Of a stretch of DNA of 64,000 bases, positions 33,280 through 42,602 are shown in pieces. The number at the start of each line of letters is the position of its first letter. Position 1 is the stretch's first letter. The notes below the pieces were generated by a model. The model had not been told where the DNA came from, ran no database searches, and saw only the letters and a program-made list of their open reading frames with translations. The position numbers were made by a program, and so were the translations under genes. The DNA is from Eubacterium ruminantium (lineage in GTDB: Bacteria; Bacillota; Clostridia; Lachnospirales; Lachnospiraceae), in NCBI RefSeq assembly GCF_900167085.1, contig NZ_FUXA01000005.1, positions 124,001 through 188,000 on the forward strand, in the 5' to 3' direction.

Positions 33280-34396
33280 TCAGGATAGTTATAAACATAT
33301 TTCAGCTGAAGAATTTTCTAAACTTGATCATAGCAGCGTCACACTAGTTGACCTTAGAGAGCCTGATGAAGTATTGGTAAGCGGTATCGAAGGAGCAATA
33401 AATCTTCCTTTTTCCAAGGTTTTTGGGGAGATAGATACCATCCCGAAGGATAAACCGGTAATCATATTCTGTCGTGTAGGTGACTGGAGCAAAGAGGTAG
33501 CTGAGATACTTGCAGATAGAGAATATGATGCATATTCACTTGATGGCGGATTTAATGCGTATAGAGAATTTTTAAAAGAAAATAAAAAGGATGTCAGTAG
33601 TGATCCTAAAGTAGGAAATGCAGAAATAACCGGTGCAGGCAGCAGTAACTCGAATACGGAAAGTGCTAATGCAAAGACACCTGTTCTGATAGATGCAAAA
33701 GGGATGAAATGTCCCGGACCTATAGTTAAAGTTGCTGATTATTTAAAAGATAAGCAGGTTGGTGAAACTGTAGTGGTGGAAGCAACTGAGGATGCTTTCG
33801 GTTCGGATATAAAGGTTTGGTGCGACAGAACAGGAAATCATCTGGATCAGTTGATCATAAAAGATAATTTTATAAGTGCAACTATTACAAAGGCTGAGAA
33901 GAAAGAATCAGCTTCTGTACAGGAAAAGCATGATAAGACTTTTGTAGTTTTTTCAGGTGATCTTGATAAAACTATTGCTGCATTTATCATCGCAAACGGA
34001 GCAGCGGCGATGGGAAGAAAAGTTACCATGTTCTTCACTTTCTGGGGGCTTAATATCTTAAGAAACCCAAAGAAGATTAAAGTGAAAAAGAAATTTGTTG
34101 AAAAAATGTTTTCAATAATGATGCCGAGAGGAACAAAAAAACTGGGCCTTTCGAGAATGAATATGGGCGGTGCGGGTTCAAAAATGATCCGCGCGGTAAT
34201 GAAGCAAAAAGGGATCAGCTCTCTGGAAGAATTAGTTGAGAGCGCAAAGGCACATGGTGTAAGAATAGTTGCCTGCCAGATGTCTATGGACATTATGGGA
34301 ATCCGTAAGGAAGAGCTTATAGACGGAGTTGAGCTTGGGGGAGTTGCAACTTTCATCGGATCCGGGGAAGAATCCGATATGAGTTTATTTATTTAA
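33272..34396 (+). CDS. Rhodanese-TusA-DsrE three-domain sulfurtransferase
   Basis: About 374 residues from the coupled ATG at 33272. The rhodanese domain (about 8-100) has catalytic Cys67 in IIFCRVGDWS. A Ser/Asn-rich linker leads to a TusA-like domain (about 135-205) with GMKCPGP (Cys147). A DsrE/DsrF-like C-terminal domain (about 215-374) begins TFVVFSGDLDKTIAAF and has a Cys in VACQMSMD. Three persulfide-carrying modules in one chain should pass sulfur internally. The E1-like partner encoded just upstream is a likely receiver. The fusion resembles the C-terminal modules of CoA-disulfide-reductase-like proteins, but here lacks the flavin domain. Confidence 0.85.
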   Translation: MNNQDSYKHISAEEFSKLDHSSVTLVDLREPDEVLVSGIEGAINLPFSKVFGEIDTIPKDKPVIIFCRVGDWSKEVAEILADREYDAYSLDGGFNAYREFLKENKKDVSSDPKVGNAEITGAGSSNSNTESANAKTPVLIDAKGMKCPGPIVKVADYLKDKQVGETVVVEATEDAFGSDIKVWCDRTGNHLDQLIIKDNFISATITKAEKKESASVQEKHDKTFVVFSGDLDKTIAAFIIANGAAAMGRKVTMFFTFWGLNILRNPKKIKVKKKFVEKMFSIMMPRGTKKLGLSRMNMGGAGSKMIRAVMKQKGISSLEELVESAKAHGVRIVACQMSMDIMGIRKEELIDGVELGGVATFIGSGEESDMSLFI

Positions 34397-34442
34397 TTAA
34401 GAAAAATAATGCTGGAATAATGTTGCATTTTGATAGATAATT

Positions 34443-34510
34443 ACTAGTATAGCTGTCTCAAAATAACTCGACTTATGCGCCGAATGTTTGCTAAGAACAG
34501 CTATACCAGT
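34443..34510 (+). repeat. 14-bp inverted repeat before the AAA+/TelA operon
   Basis: ACTAGTATAGCTGT (34443-34456) is inverted at 34497-34510 (13 of 14 match) around a 40-base loop, 31 bases before the first ATG. It may be an RNA hairpin or a looped operator. Confidence 0.5.
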
Positions 34511-34541
34511 GTTAGGGTTAAAGTATTTTTAAGGGGTTATC

Positions 34542-35705
34542 ATGATTGAATCAGCATTTAGACAAATGTCTCTTGAAGAGATGAATATTGAAGAGATCGA
34601 AAATATTAAAATGATCCATATCTATGATCTGGCAGGGGCAGCAACACTCGAAAGAAAATACGGAGTGACAGCAGTCCTTGTTAATTTTGGTGACAATAAG
34701 CAGTTAAATTATACTGAGAATGATCACTGTTTTAATGTTTTCGTTAATAAATTGTTTGAAGCTTACAATAATTCGCCGAATAAATTGCTTATCAGCATGG
34801 ATGATGACACCAGGAAGATAATGGAAGCAGGTAAAGTTCCAAGGCATGAAGGAATTTTAGGAAAATATTATGACGCGAAGAAACAGGAAATGCCGGCTAT
34901 TGTAAATGCTTCAACATTAAGCAAACGTTTTGAGCCGCTTATTGAGTATATTCTCCTGGGCCTTTATAAAACAATGGGTTTAGAGGCAGATTTGATAGAG
35001 AAAAGAACCGGATGGCGCGGTGCGGGAAGACTCAGTATCCATGTTGGTAATCAAACAAAAATGACGTATTATAGAGTGTTTGAGATAGATAACAATGCTT
35101 TTTTGATAAAGCTGAACGGATGCTTTTCACAAAATGGCGATATGGTCATAAATATAATCTTTTACGATGATATGTTCTCTATTTCATATAAATCCGATGC
35201 GGCGGCGATAGAAGGAAGCAGTTCTTTTAGGTTTAGTAAGGACAGCGTTAGAGAAATGCATCAGATCAAAAAAAACGGCAAGCAGCTTTTCTATGATGTA
35301 AATACATATGCGAATACATTTAAAGAAGAGGATAAGTTAGAAGATTGTCTGTCGGTATCATCACTGAAATTACTTCCGGAGGGAATTAAGCCTTGCGCGG
35401 TTTACAGTCTTCCTATGGGACTTGATTATATTCTTTATGATTCTGTATTTAATGAGGAAGATGTGGAAGTAGAAACTTTCTGTGGAGCATTTTTGTGGCA
35501 GCAGGCGTCGCTGGCGGATTTAAGAGGCTGGTCTGTTATAAAGAGTGAAAAGTTAGGCATAGCTCTTAAAAATGAAGCTTTCTGGATTATTAATCTTACG
35601 GATAACAGAGAATTTATTCAAAGTTCATTTCTGAGGGGCACCGGAAGCAGATATAAGGAAGAACTGGAAGGAAAATATATAATAAAAGATAGAAAGAGTG
35701 TGTAG
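34542..35705 (+). CDS. Unknown protein, first gene of the AAA+/TelA operon
   Basis: A 387-residue soluble protein with no family I recognise. The N-terminus is acidic and helical; the middle has a GWRGAGRLSIHVGNQTKMTY strand pair and KMTYYRVFEIDNNAFLIKLNG; the C-terminus is beta-rich. No signal peptide or membrane segment. AAGGGG precedes the ATG. Three bases separate it from the AAA+ gene, so it likely acts with that ATPase as an adaptor or substrate-recognition subunit (inference). Confidence 0.6.
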   Translation: MIESAFRQMSLEEMNIEEIENIKMIHIYDLAGAATLERKYGVTAVLVNFGDNKQLNYTENDHCFNVFVNKLFEAYNNSPNKLLISMDDDTRKIMEAGKVPRHEGILGKYYDAKKQEMPAIVNASTLSKRFEPLIEYILLGLYKTMGLEADLIEKRTGWRGAGRLSIHVGNQTKMTYYRVFEIDNNAFLIKLNGCFSQNGDMVINIIFYDDMFSISYKSDAAAIEGSSSFRFSKDSVREMHQIKKNGKQLFYDVNTYANTFKEEDKLEDCLSVSSLKLLPEGIKPCAVYSLPMGLDYILYDSVFNEEDVEVETFCGAFLWQQASLADLRGWSVIKSEKLGIALKNEAFWIINLTDNREFIQSSFLRGTGSRYKEELEGKYIIKDRKSV

Positions 35706-35708
35706 GTT

Positions 35709-37805
35709 ATGGGGATTTTTTCAATACTTGACAGAGATGAAGATTCAGAAATCATAAATGAAACAGAGCGAATACTCCGCAATCATTACAGTGCGGGGGC
35801 TAATGAAGTATTAACTAAATACTTGTATTTTAAGGGCAATCCAAGAAGCAGAGTAGTCGAGCCATTTGTTTTATATGCATCAGCTATAAAGGCGCTTATA
35901 CTTGAATCTGGAGTTTTTCCTGAAAGATATATGGAATATTTAACATATATAGAAAATGTATATAATGCTATGTTTCCATATAAGGAACATACTCCGGATT
36001 TCGAAAATCTCAGTACCATCTTTTTGGAAATGATTCATAAAGACGGTATTATCGCAAAGAAGAGATTTAATACAGCCATGTATGATCTTTTCAGTGATAA
36101 ATTCAATTACATGAAGTGGAATAAAAATCTTCTGGATACTGCTATAGATGGTTCGGTAAATAGTTTTATTCAACAATATGCAATTGAAGCAAGAGCATAT
36201 TTTATAGATGAGGATTGCTTTGTATCGAATTTGATCGATGTAACAAAAAAGATACAGACATCCGGCGATATGCAGGCGGTATTGGATGAGGAAACCGAAA
36301 AGCTTCATCGAATGGCCGGAATATATGATGTTAATGAAGCAGTCCTTTTGGATGCTGTAAATAAGATCAAAATGGCCAATACCATGCACGAGAAGATAGT
36401 TGAGCTCGTGAAGATCGTAGATGAAAGAGTAAATATTCTGGATTCTATGTCAAGTAATGCAATAAATAACGTTAAGAGTCTTTGCGATGACGAAGTCAGT
36501 AAAGCCAAATATGAGCTTAGTATCATAAATGAAAAGTTACAGCAGGCTTATGATTCCTGCGTAAATGAACAAAAGCGTGCAATTCTTTATGATAAAAAGA
36601 AGATGGTTGATGAAGTCTTTCAAGAGGCGGAAGAGAAACTCATGTCTCTTAAAAGGGCGGCTGAAAAGACTGTCAATACCGTGAAACTCGAAATGCCTGA
36701 AGGAATTACCAAGATGGAACTTGGTGGATCTGATAGTAATGCTGAGATCAAAGTTTCAGCACCTATTCCGGGTGGTCAGATCATTGCAGGTGGAAATAGT
36801 GGTGCTACAAATGCTGCAGGTTTGGTTTCATATGACGAATATGCAAAGATTTATGAGACGCAGACAATCATAAAGGATGATGATGTTGAGATTCCGGCAA
36901 TAAATCCTTTACTTGATGATTCAATAAGCTTCTCAGAGAGATTTGAGAAGGCGATGGAAAAGAAGACGTATATGATCGCCACAGGAGAACATTTCCATAA
37001 AATGTTTGATGATGTTCTGATAGCTGTTATGGAAAATTCAAATCCATATCTCATCGGACCTTCAGGATGCGGAAAGACGTATATGGTTTCCCAGATAGCA
37101 AGAATCCTTGATATGGACTTTATTGATATAGGATATATCAATGAAGAATATGATATTCTAGGATTCAGAACAGCTAACGGAGGATACAGCAGACCGAATT
37201 TCTATAGATGCTACAAGTATGGAAAAATTGCTTTCTGTGATGAGCTTGATAATGGTAACAGCAGAGCGACAGTTAAGCTTAATTCATTTTTGTCTAATCT
37301 TAAAAATGCAAGTTATAATTTCCCTAATGGCGAATGTGTAATGCGTCATCCGAATTTCAGAATGATCGGTGCAGGAAATACTGACGGAAATGGTGCTGAC
37401 AGTAACTATAATTCCAGAGAAAAGATTGAAGAGTCGGTTCAGCAGAGACTTACTCCGATATATATAGGTTATGATAATGAGGTTGAGAAGAAGATCCTCA
37501 GCAATTATCCGGATTGGTATTCATTCATTGTACTTTTCAGGTCGGCAACCGATGAATGGGGAAAGAAAAATTACGGAGATGCGCCTGGTATCATAACAAC
37601 AAGAGATGCTACACGCATTAAGAGATATAAAGATAATAACAGTTTTGATATGTCAAGGATCCTTGAGTATGAATTTATTCAGACAAAGGATATTACATAT
37701 CTGGCATTTATCAAGGAGTATATAAGAAACAGAATTGAACAGAACTTAAATGCCAAGGCAATTTTTGACGAATTTTCAAAGATGATCGATTCAAGAAGGG
37801 GTTAA
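35709..37805 (+). CDS. AAA+ ATPase (MoxR/dynein-like AAA_5)
   Basis: A 698-residue protein. The N-terminal 330 residues are helical and coiled-coil rich (EKLQQAYDSCVNEQKRA; a late DEVFQEAEEKLMSL helix). A Gly-rich linker follows, then the AAA+ module: Walker A GPSGCGKT (450-457), Walker B IAFCDELDNG (about 507-516), sensor 1 RMIGAGNTDGNG, and Arg-rich QQRLTPIYIG. This is the AAA_5/MoxR type, which remodels partner proteins, often with a VWA-domain subunit; here no VWA gene is seen. The partners are the unknown genes on either side and TelA. Confidence 0.82.
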   Translation: MGIFSILDRDEDSEIINETERILRNHYSAGANEVLTKYLYFKGNPRSRVVEPFVLYASAIKALILESGVFPERYMEYLTYIENVYNAMFPYKEHTPDFENLSTIFLEMIHKDGIIAKKRFNTAMYDLFSDKFNYMKWNKNLLDTAIDGSVNSFIQQYAIEARAYFIDEDCFVSNLIDVTKKIQTSGDMQAVLDEETEKLHRMAGIYDVNEAVLLDAVNKIKMANTMHEKIVELVKIVDERVNILDSMSSNAINNVKSLCDDEVSKAKYELSIINEKLQQAYDSCVNEQKRAILYDKKKMVDEVFQEAEEKLMSLKRAAEKTVNTVKLEMPEGITKMELGGSDSNAEIKVSAPIPGGQIIAGGNSGATNAAGLVSYDEYAKIYETQTIIKDDDVEIPAINPLLDDSISFSERFEKAMEKKTYMIATGEHFHKMFDDVLIAVMENSNPYLIGPSGCGKTYMVSQIARILDMDFIDIGYINEEYDILGFRTANGGYSRPNFYRCYKYGKIAFCDELDNGNSRATVKLNSFLSNLKNASYNFPNGECVMRHPNFRMIGAGNTDGNGADSNYNSREKIEESVQQRLTPIYIGYDNEVEKKILSNYPDWYSFIVLFRSATDEWGKKNYGDAPGIITTRDATRIKRYKDNNSFDMSRILEYEFIQTKDITYLAFIKEYIRNRIEQNLNAKAIFDEFSKMIDSRRG

Positions 37806-37808
37806 TAT

Positions 37809-38729
37809 ATGAATGGAACAGGGGTGAGCCCTGAAGAATGCAGATTTCTTGAAATATCGGGAAGTAAGAATTTAAGACAATTTAAAATGAGTTTTAATTC
37901 TATAGGAGAAGTACAGACTTTTCTTATGGCTGATCCCGATATCAATACGAATATTTTTTATGAGCAAAAAAGCAGGACGGCAAGCGAAAGCTTTGCAGGT
38001 GCGCCGCTGGAGGATGCAATAAATTATTGTATAGGCGGATACAGCGATAGATATGACCAGTTTCTGAGTCTGTCAAAGCAGCTTGAAGCGGTGAATAAGA
38101 AAAATGTCAAAGTCCGTAAGACGATTACATCATTTGTGGGACAGAGACCTAATGTGCCTGCTTATATTGCTGAAGCTCCCAAGAATATGTACAGGCTCGA
38201 AAGAACTGAAGAGAAGAAGCTGAAAAGGATATGGATGAAGGTTACATATGAAGCCACTACAAACGAGGATCAGATTCTGAACAGAGGAATCATAGCGTTG
38301 AACCTTATAAAGCTTCTTGAAATGAATAACTATATGGTTGACTTCAGACTTTTTGAGTTATGCAGTTTCGAGAGAGAGCTGTTCAGATGTGAGATTGAAT
38401 TAAAAAAGCCGGGGCAGATGCTGTATCCAAGGCTTTGTTATTATCCTATGTGCGGAAAAGCCTTCGTTAGAAGGATACTTTGCAGGATAAAGGAATCCAT
38501 GCCGTTTGAATGCGGTTGGGGAATGGGATACGGAGTTGTGTTAAATGAAGAGCACACTCGAAGGATAATGGAGATCAAGGACAGCGATATCTATATCGGA
38601 TCTCCAAGTGAGATGAATATAACAGGTGAAAATATTTATACAGATGCGGATACCTTTTTAAAGAAATTAAATCTTGATGGTAAGATAAGGGTACCGGCAT
38701 ACTCGGATGGGGGTATAACAAATGGCTGA
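37809..38729 (+). CDS. Unknown protein, third gene of the AAA+/TelA operon
   Basis: A 306-residue soluble, basic protein of no recognised family. Features: RKTITSFVGQRPNVPAYIAE, an alpha/beta centre with KKLKRIWMKVTYEATTNED, and cysteines near the end (RLCYYPMCGKAFVRRILC). The KVTYEATTNEDQILNRG segment resembles pieces of VWA/MIDAS-partner proteins, so it might fill the missing VWA role of a MoxR pair, but no DxSxS motif is visible. AAGGGG precedes the start. It overlaps TelA by eight bases. Confidence 0.55.
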   Translation: MNGTGVSPEECRFLEISGSKNLRQFKMSFNSIGEVQTFLMADPDINTNIFYEQKSRTASESFAGAPLEDAINYCIGGYSDRYDQFLSLSKQLEAVNKKNVKVRKTITSFVGQRPNVPAYIAEAPKNMYRLERTEEKKLKRIWMKVTYEATTNEDQILNRGIIALNLIKLLEMNNYMVDFRLFELCSFERELFRCEIELKKPGQMLYPRLCYYPMCGKAFVRRILCRIKESMPFECGWGMGYGVVLNEEHTRRIMEIKDSDIYIGSPSEMNITGENIYTDADTFLKKLNLDGKIRVPAYSDGGITNG

Positions 38730-39759
38730 TTTAGATTTATTTAGAGGATTATCTGTTAATTCAGAATTATATATGAATGACGAAGATAAGGCTATGCTTC
38801 AGTCAAATAAGGAACTTCTGGATATCAGTAAGGCAAACAGTATCACTATTTACGGAGCGGATATTCAGAAGAAGATGGCCGATTTATCTGAGATGATGAT
38901 CAAAAGCATTGGAGAGACAAATGTTGATGAGATCGGTGAAGTGATCGATAAGACTGTGGAATATCTGGAAAAAACAGATGACAATGAAGAAGATAAGGAA
39001 AAAAGTTTTCTTCCTTGGAAGAAAAAATCAAAGACTCTTACTCTTCAGAACAGATATGATATTATCTCTCAGAATGTGGAAAAGATTGAACGTTCGCTGG
39101 AAGACCATCAGATACGTCTTATGAAAGATACAGCTATGCTTGATCAGATATATAGAATGAATCAGGAATACTTTAAGCAGGTAGATCTTAAGATCGAAGC
39201 TGCTAAAAATAAACTTGCTTCGATCAAAGCAGGTGAATATCCAAGTGAATGTGCGGATATTATTCCTGATATCATAGATAGATTGGAGCGAAAGATAATT
39301 GAACTTGAAACAACAAAGACAATATCTCTTCAGCAGGCTCCGCAGATAAGAATGCTTCAGGCAAATGCAGTAGCAATGGCAGATAAGCTTCAGTCAACGC
39401 TTTATACTGTTATTCCGCTTTGGAAGAATCAGATAGTTATTGCATTCGGAACAGAACATACAAGGGCTGCGATCGCTGCAGATAAAAAACTGACAGATAT
39501 GTCGAATCAGCTTCTTATCAAAAATGCTCAAAATTTGAAAATGCTTACAATAGAAACACAAAGAGCAAGAGATGATAATAATATAGATCCTAAGGCCTTA
39601 GGCGAAGCAAATAAGATCCTTATAGAAAGTCTTGATGATATATCAAGAATACAGCAGGAAGGAAAACTTAAGCGTTATCAAGCAGAACAGGAACTTACCA
39701 AAATTGATGCTGAAATGAAGGGAAGACTTTTACTTGCTTCAAACAATTCGAGTCTGTGA
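38722..39759 (+). CDS. TelA-family (toxic anion resistance) protein
   Basis: A 345-residue protein, almost entirely helical. RYDIISQNVEKIERSLEDHQ, LMKDTAMLDQIYRMNQEYF and the late QQAPQIRMLQANAVAMADKL blocks match the TelA/PF05816 family. TelA was named for tellurite resistance and occurs in Ter-type stress and phage-defence neighbourhoods with MoxR-like AAA+ proteins, as here. Biochemical function is not established. It ends the four-gene operon; a CGGCTTT/AAAGCCG inverted repeat at 39781-39838 lies between the convergent genes and may terminate both. Confidence 0.82.
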   Translation: MADLDLFRGLSVNSELYMNDEDKAMLQSNKELLDISKANSITIYGADIQKKMADLSEMMIKSIGETNVDEIGEVIDKTVEYLEKTDDNEEDKEKSFLPWKKKSKTLTLQNRYDIISQNVEKIERSLEDHQIRLMKDTAMLDQIYRMNQEYFKQVDLKIEAAKNKLASIKAGEYPSECADIIPDIIDRLERKIIELETTKTISLQQAPQIRMLQANAVAMADKLQSTLYTVIPLWKNQIVIAFGTEHTRAAIAADKKLTDMSNQLLIKNAQNLKMLTIETQRARDDNNIDPKALGEANKILIESLDDISRIQQEGKLKRYQAEQELTKIDAEMKGRLLLASNNSSL

Positions 39760-39828
39760 CCTTTCCTTTCACTCATTTCCCGGCTTTGGAAATAATGCAT
39801 ATAGTCACATTATAAATGGTCAAATGCA

Positions 39829-40974
39829 TCAAAAGCCGTTCCAATTTATAAGCAGGTAGTATATAAATAAATACAGGTCATCCGTCACATAGATTCTTTG
39901 TGTGTGGACAGCATACTGTACGTAAAATTTTCCGCTCTCGCTTATGAAGAAGTCTGCCTCTCTTTTTGAAGCAATAGTCAGCAGATCCTCACCTATTTCA
40001 TCCCGGAATTCTTTCGGATCTTTCATTCTTTTATTAGGATAAAATCCTACATAGCAATCATCATCTGATCTAGGAATCCATATCTTATATTTACCGGTAG
40101 GGATCACCTCAAAGAATTTCTTTGCTGCAGGGAAAAACGAAAAACCAAGTTCCCTGTATTTATCTTCAATAGGCGCAGTATCAATGATCTTATCAGGATT
40201 CCAACCGTGTCTTTCAAGACTGGTAAATATCCTGTCGTTTCGTATCGGAACGACCTCTTTTTCACCACTGAGAATACTCTCAACTATCTTTTTATACTCT
40301 GTGCCGAGGTATGTTCCGTCATCAAGATAAAACTCACCGTTCTCATTGATGAGTATGAATCTAAAAAAACCTTTCTTTAAGTAAACAGAAGCAGCAGGCA
40401 GATATTTTATGCCGCTATCTTTTACAAGTTTACGAACCACCTCTTCAAGACGTATTCCGTTAAGGTAACGATATGCTTCATCATATAAATTACGACCACA
40501 TACCACGCTATTGTGATCCCTTGAATACTCTATATAATGATACGTCTTATAAAATTGCATTGCCGCATCAAAAACAGGGATATCATTAAAACGCTTCTCT
40601 AATCTTTTACAAAATGATTCAAAAAATTTATCATAATGTGGACTGTGTCTATACTGATCATCTATTAAAATACTCATTTCTGAACTTTTCGAATTTAGTT
40701 CATCGATAAGACGCTTGTCTAACCCTTTTGCCCGATACTCCAGTCTGACCATCACATCCTTTATGTAGTAACATAAACCATTATCCTCTATTACCCTTGC
40801 CATAGCAATAATAGTGTCTCCATCATACATGGAAACACTAAAAAGAGTATTCCAAATTGCAAGTCTTGCCTGCTCTATGGTTAACGGCTGTCCTTTTGCC
40901 GATTCCCACAAAAGACGGAACTCTTCTGCGCTGAGCGCATTATATCTTATTTCATAATCATGCACATGTTTCAT
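39829..40974 (-). CDS. Acetyltransferase-like domain fused to SUKH-3-like immunity domain
   Basis: About 381 residues. The ATG at 40974 is chosen because AAAGAGG lies eight bases before it; further upstream codons fall in nadA. Residues about 5-160 resemble a GNAT fold (SMYDGDTIIAMARVIED, then YYIKDVMVRLEYRAKGLDKR), though the usual Q/RxxGxG/A loop is degenerate. The C-terminal half has GEFYLDDGTYLGTEYKKIVE, then LERHGWNPDKIIDT and FSFFPAAKKFFEVI, the pattern of SUKH-3 immunity proteins. No toxin is encoded nearby. It trails the nad operon by 58 bp and may only share its transcript. Confidence 0.6.
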   Translation of the reverse strand: MKHVHDYEIRYNALSAEEFRLLWESAKGQPLTIEQARLAIWNTLFSVSMYDGDTIIAMARVIEDNGLCYYIKDVMVRLEYRAKGLDKRLIDELNSKSSEMSILIDDQYRHSPHYDKFFESFCKRLEKRFNDIPVFDAAMQFYKTYHYIEYSRDHNSVVCGRNLYDEAYRYLNGIRLEEVVRKLVKDSGIKYLPAASVYLKKGFFRFILINENGEFYLDDGTYLGTEYKKIVESILSGEKEVVPIRNDRIFTSLERHGWNPDKIIDTAPIEDKYRELGFSFFPAAKKFFEVIPTGKYKIWIPRSDDDCYVGFYPNKRMKDPKEFRDEIGEDLLTIASKREADFFISESGKFYVQYAVHTQRIYVTDDLYLFIYYLLINWNGF

Positions 40975-41032
40975 ACTATCTGCCTCTTTAACATCTAATG
41001 CATCACGTATATTCTGTGTATCGATCTCTTTA

Positions 41033-41950
41033 TCAGCCACCAAGCTCAAGCATTTTATCAAGAGGTTTTTTGGCTGCAAGTCTTGTCTCTTCATCCATTA
41101 TGATCTCTTCACACTCGCCGTATTTAACCATGTTATAAACATCGGCAAGAGTTGTAAGTTTCATATTTCTGCAGACACATTCTTTAGAAAGTTCATAGAA
41201 TCTCTTATCAAGACATTCCATCTGAAGATGCTGAACGATACTGTTTTCAGTACCGATTATGAATTCTTTTGCATCGCTCTTCTTTGCAAAATCCATAATA
41301 CCTGTCGTACTTCCGACATAATCAGCAAGATCTACAACTTCCTTTCTGCATTCAGGATGAACAAGAAGGAGAGCATCAGGATGAATTGCTTTAAGTCGTT
41401 CTACATTTGTCTTACTGATCAGTGCATGTGTTGGGCATCCACCCTGCATAAGTTTAATATTCTTATCAGGACACTTTTCTCTGATCCATCCGCCTAAATT
41501 CATATCAGGGATGAATAAGATATCTTTATTCTCGATATTATTTACTATCTGAAGGGCTGAAGAAGATGTTACGCATACATCACAAACTGTTTTAAGGTCA
41601 GCAGTTGTATTGATATATGCAACAACAGTTGTATCAGGATTTTTCTTCTTAAATTCCTCGATGACCTTCTTGCCGATCTGCTCAGCCATTGGGCATCCTG
41701 CATCTGAATGTGACAGATAAACTCTCTTCTCAGGAGAAAGTATCTTACATGTCTCTGCCATAAATCTTACGCCACACATAAGTACATTTTTTTGAGGTGC
41801 AGCTGCAGCCTGCTTACTGAGTCCGTAGCTGTCGCCAACGAAGTCGGCAACTTCCCAGATATCATGTCCGACATATGCATGTACCAATATACATATATCT
41901 TTTTCTTTCTTTAATCGGATGATCTCATCCTGCATTTCACGAATAGTCAT
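41033..41950 (-). CDS. nadA: Quinolinate synthase NadA
   Basis: A 305-residue 4Fe-4S enzyme that condenses iminoaspartate with dihydroxyacetone phosphate to quinolinate. Visible markers: an N-terminal VHAYVGHDIWEVADFVGDSY-like start, the three cluster cysteines in MCGVRFMAE, HPECRKEV/QGGCPTHALISK and SKECVCRNM, and the HSDAGCPMAEQ loop. It lies fourth in nadB-nadC-niaR-nadA, 25 bp after niaR. Confidence 0.92.
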   Translation of the reverse strand: MTIREMQDEIIRLKKEKDICILVHAYVGHDIWEVADFVGDSYGLSKQAAAAPQKNVLMCGVRFMAETCKILSPEKRVYLSHSDAGCPMAEQIGKKVIEEFKKKNPDTTVVAYINTTADLKTVCDVCVTSSSALQIVNNIENKDILFIPDMNLGGWIREKCPDKNIKLMQGGCPTHALISKTNVERLKAIHPDALLLVHPECRKEVVDLADYVGSTTGIMDFAKKSDAKEFIIGTENSIVQHLQMECLDKRFYELSKECVCRNMKLTTLADVYNMVKYGECEEIIMDEETRLAAKKPLDKMLELGG

Positions 41951-41975
41951 ATATAATCCTCAATCTAAAACTAAA

Positions 41976-42524
41976 TTATTTATCTTCCTTTTTCCAAAAA
42001 TCAACCGGTTCGTAATCCTGAAGCTTTGCCAGAAAACCATGTTTTTCAAGCTGGTCATAGATAGCATCAAGTTCTTCTTCAGTGTCAGCGGAAACTGTAT
42101 GATAGTGATATCCGCTGGTAGCAGTAGATAAGAGATGGGATTTGCCGGTTCTTATCTGCTCCATAAATTCTGCTACGTCTTTTCTGGATCGAACATTCAT
42201 TTCGGCTCTTACAACATTGTAGACTTTATGGTAGATAAAAATATCTTCGATATGTCCACCGTAGTCAACAATGAGGTTGAGTTCCTCCTCACATTTTTCA
42301 GGCTGATGGAAGAGTTTATAAACTCTTCTTGGGCGGTCATCCTCTTCAAGAAGGTACCCCTTAGTAGTTGAAATGATGTTAGAACCGCTCTTCCTGAGGA
42401 GAGCTATATCCTGAACGATGATCTGGCGGCTGACACCAAGTATTTTAGCCAGGTCGGTGCCGGAAACGGCCGTATGATTGTTAAGACTTTTTATTAATTT
42501 TTCTCTTCTTTCCTCTCCGGTCAT
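41976..42524 (-). CDS. niaR: NiaR transcriptional repressor of NAD synthesis
   Basis: A 182-residue protein. The N-terminal helix-turn-helix (GTDLAKILGVSRQIIVQDIA) plus a C-terminal 3H domain with conserved His (HIEDIFIYHKVYNVVRAEM; GYHYHTVSADTEEE) defines NiaR/YrxA. It represses NAD genes when nicotinic acid is present. It sits inside the operon between nadC and nadA, and a matching inverted repeat lies before nadB, so control is autogenous. Confidence 0.9.
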   Translation of the reverse strand: MTGEERREKLIKSLNNHTAVSGTDLAKILGVSRQIIVQDIALLRKSGSNIISTTKGYLLEEDDRPRRVYKLFHQPEKCEEELNLIVDYGGHIEDIFIYHKVYNVVRAEMNVRSRKDVAEFMEQIRTGKSHLLSTATSGYHYHTVSADTEEELDAIYDQLEKHGFLAKLQDYEPVDFWKKEDK

Positions 42525-42602
42525 TGTCTTACCTCTCAGTCAGTTTGTGGTTGCAATTCATGTATCATCATTAGAAACTTATAATGAGCTGGTGGAAAAT
42601 GC

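Noticed and set aside
34443-34510. tRNA-like or transposon-end reading of the inverted repeat
   Set aside because: No cloverleaf or CCA-type arm can be drawn, and no transposase or target duplication is present.
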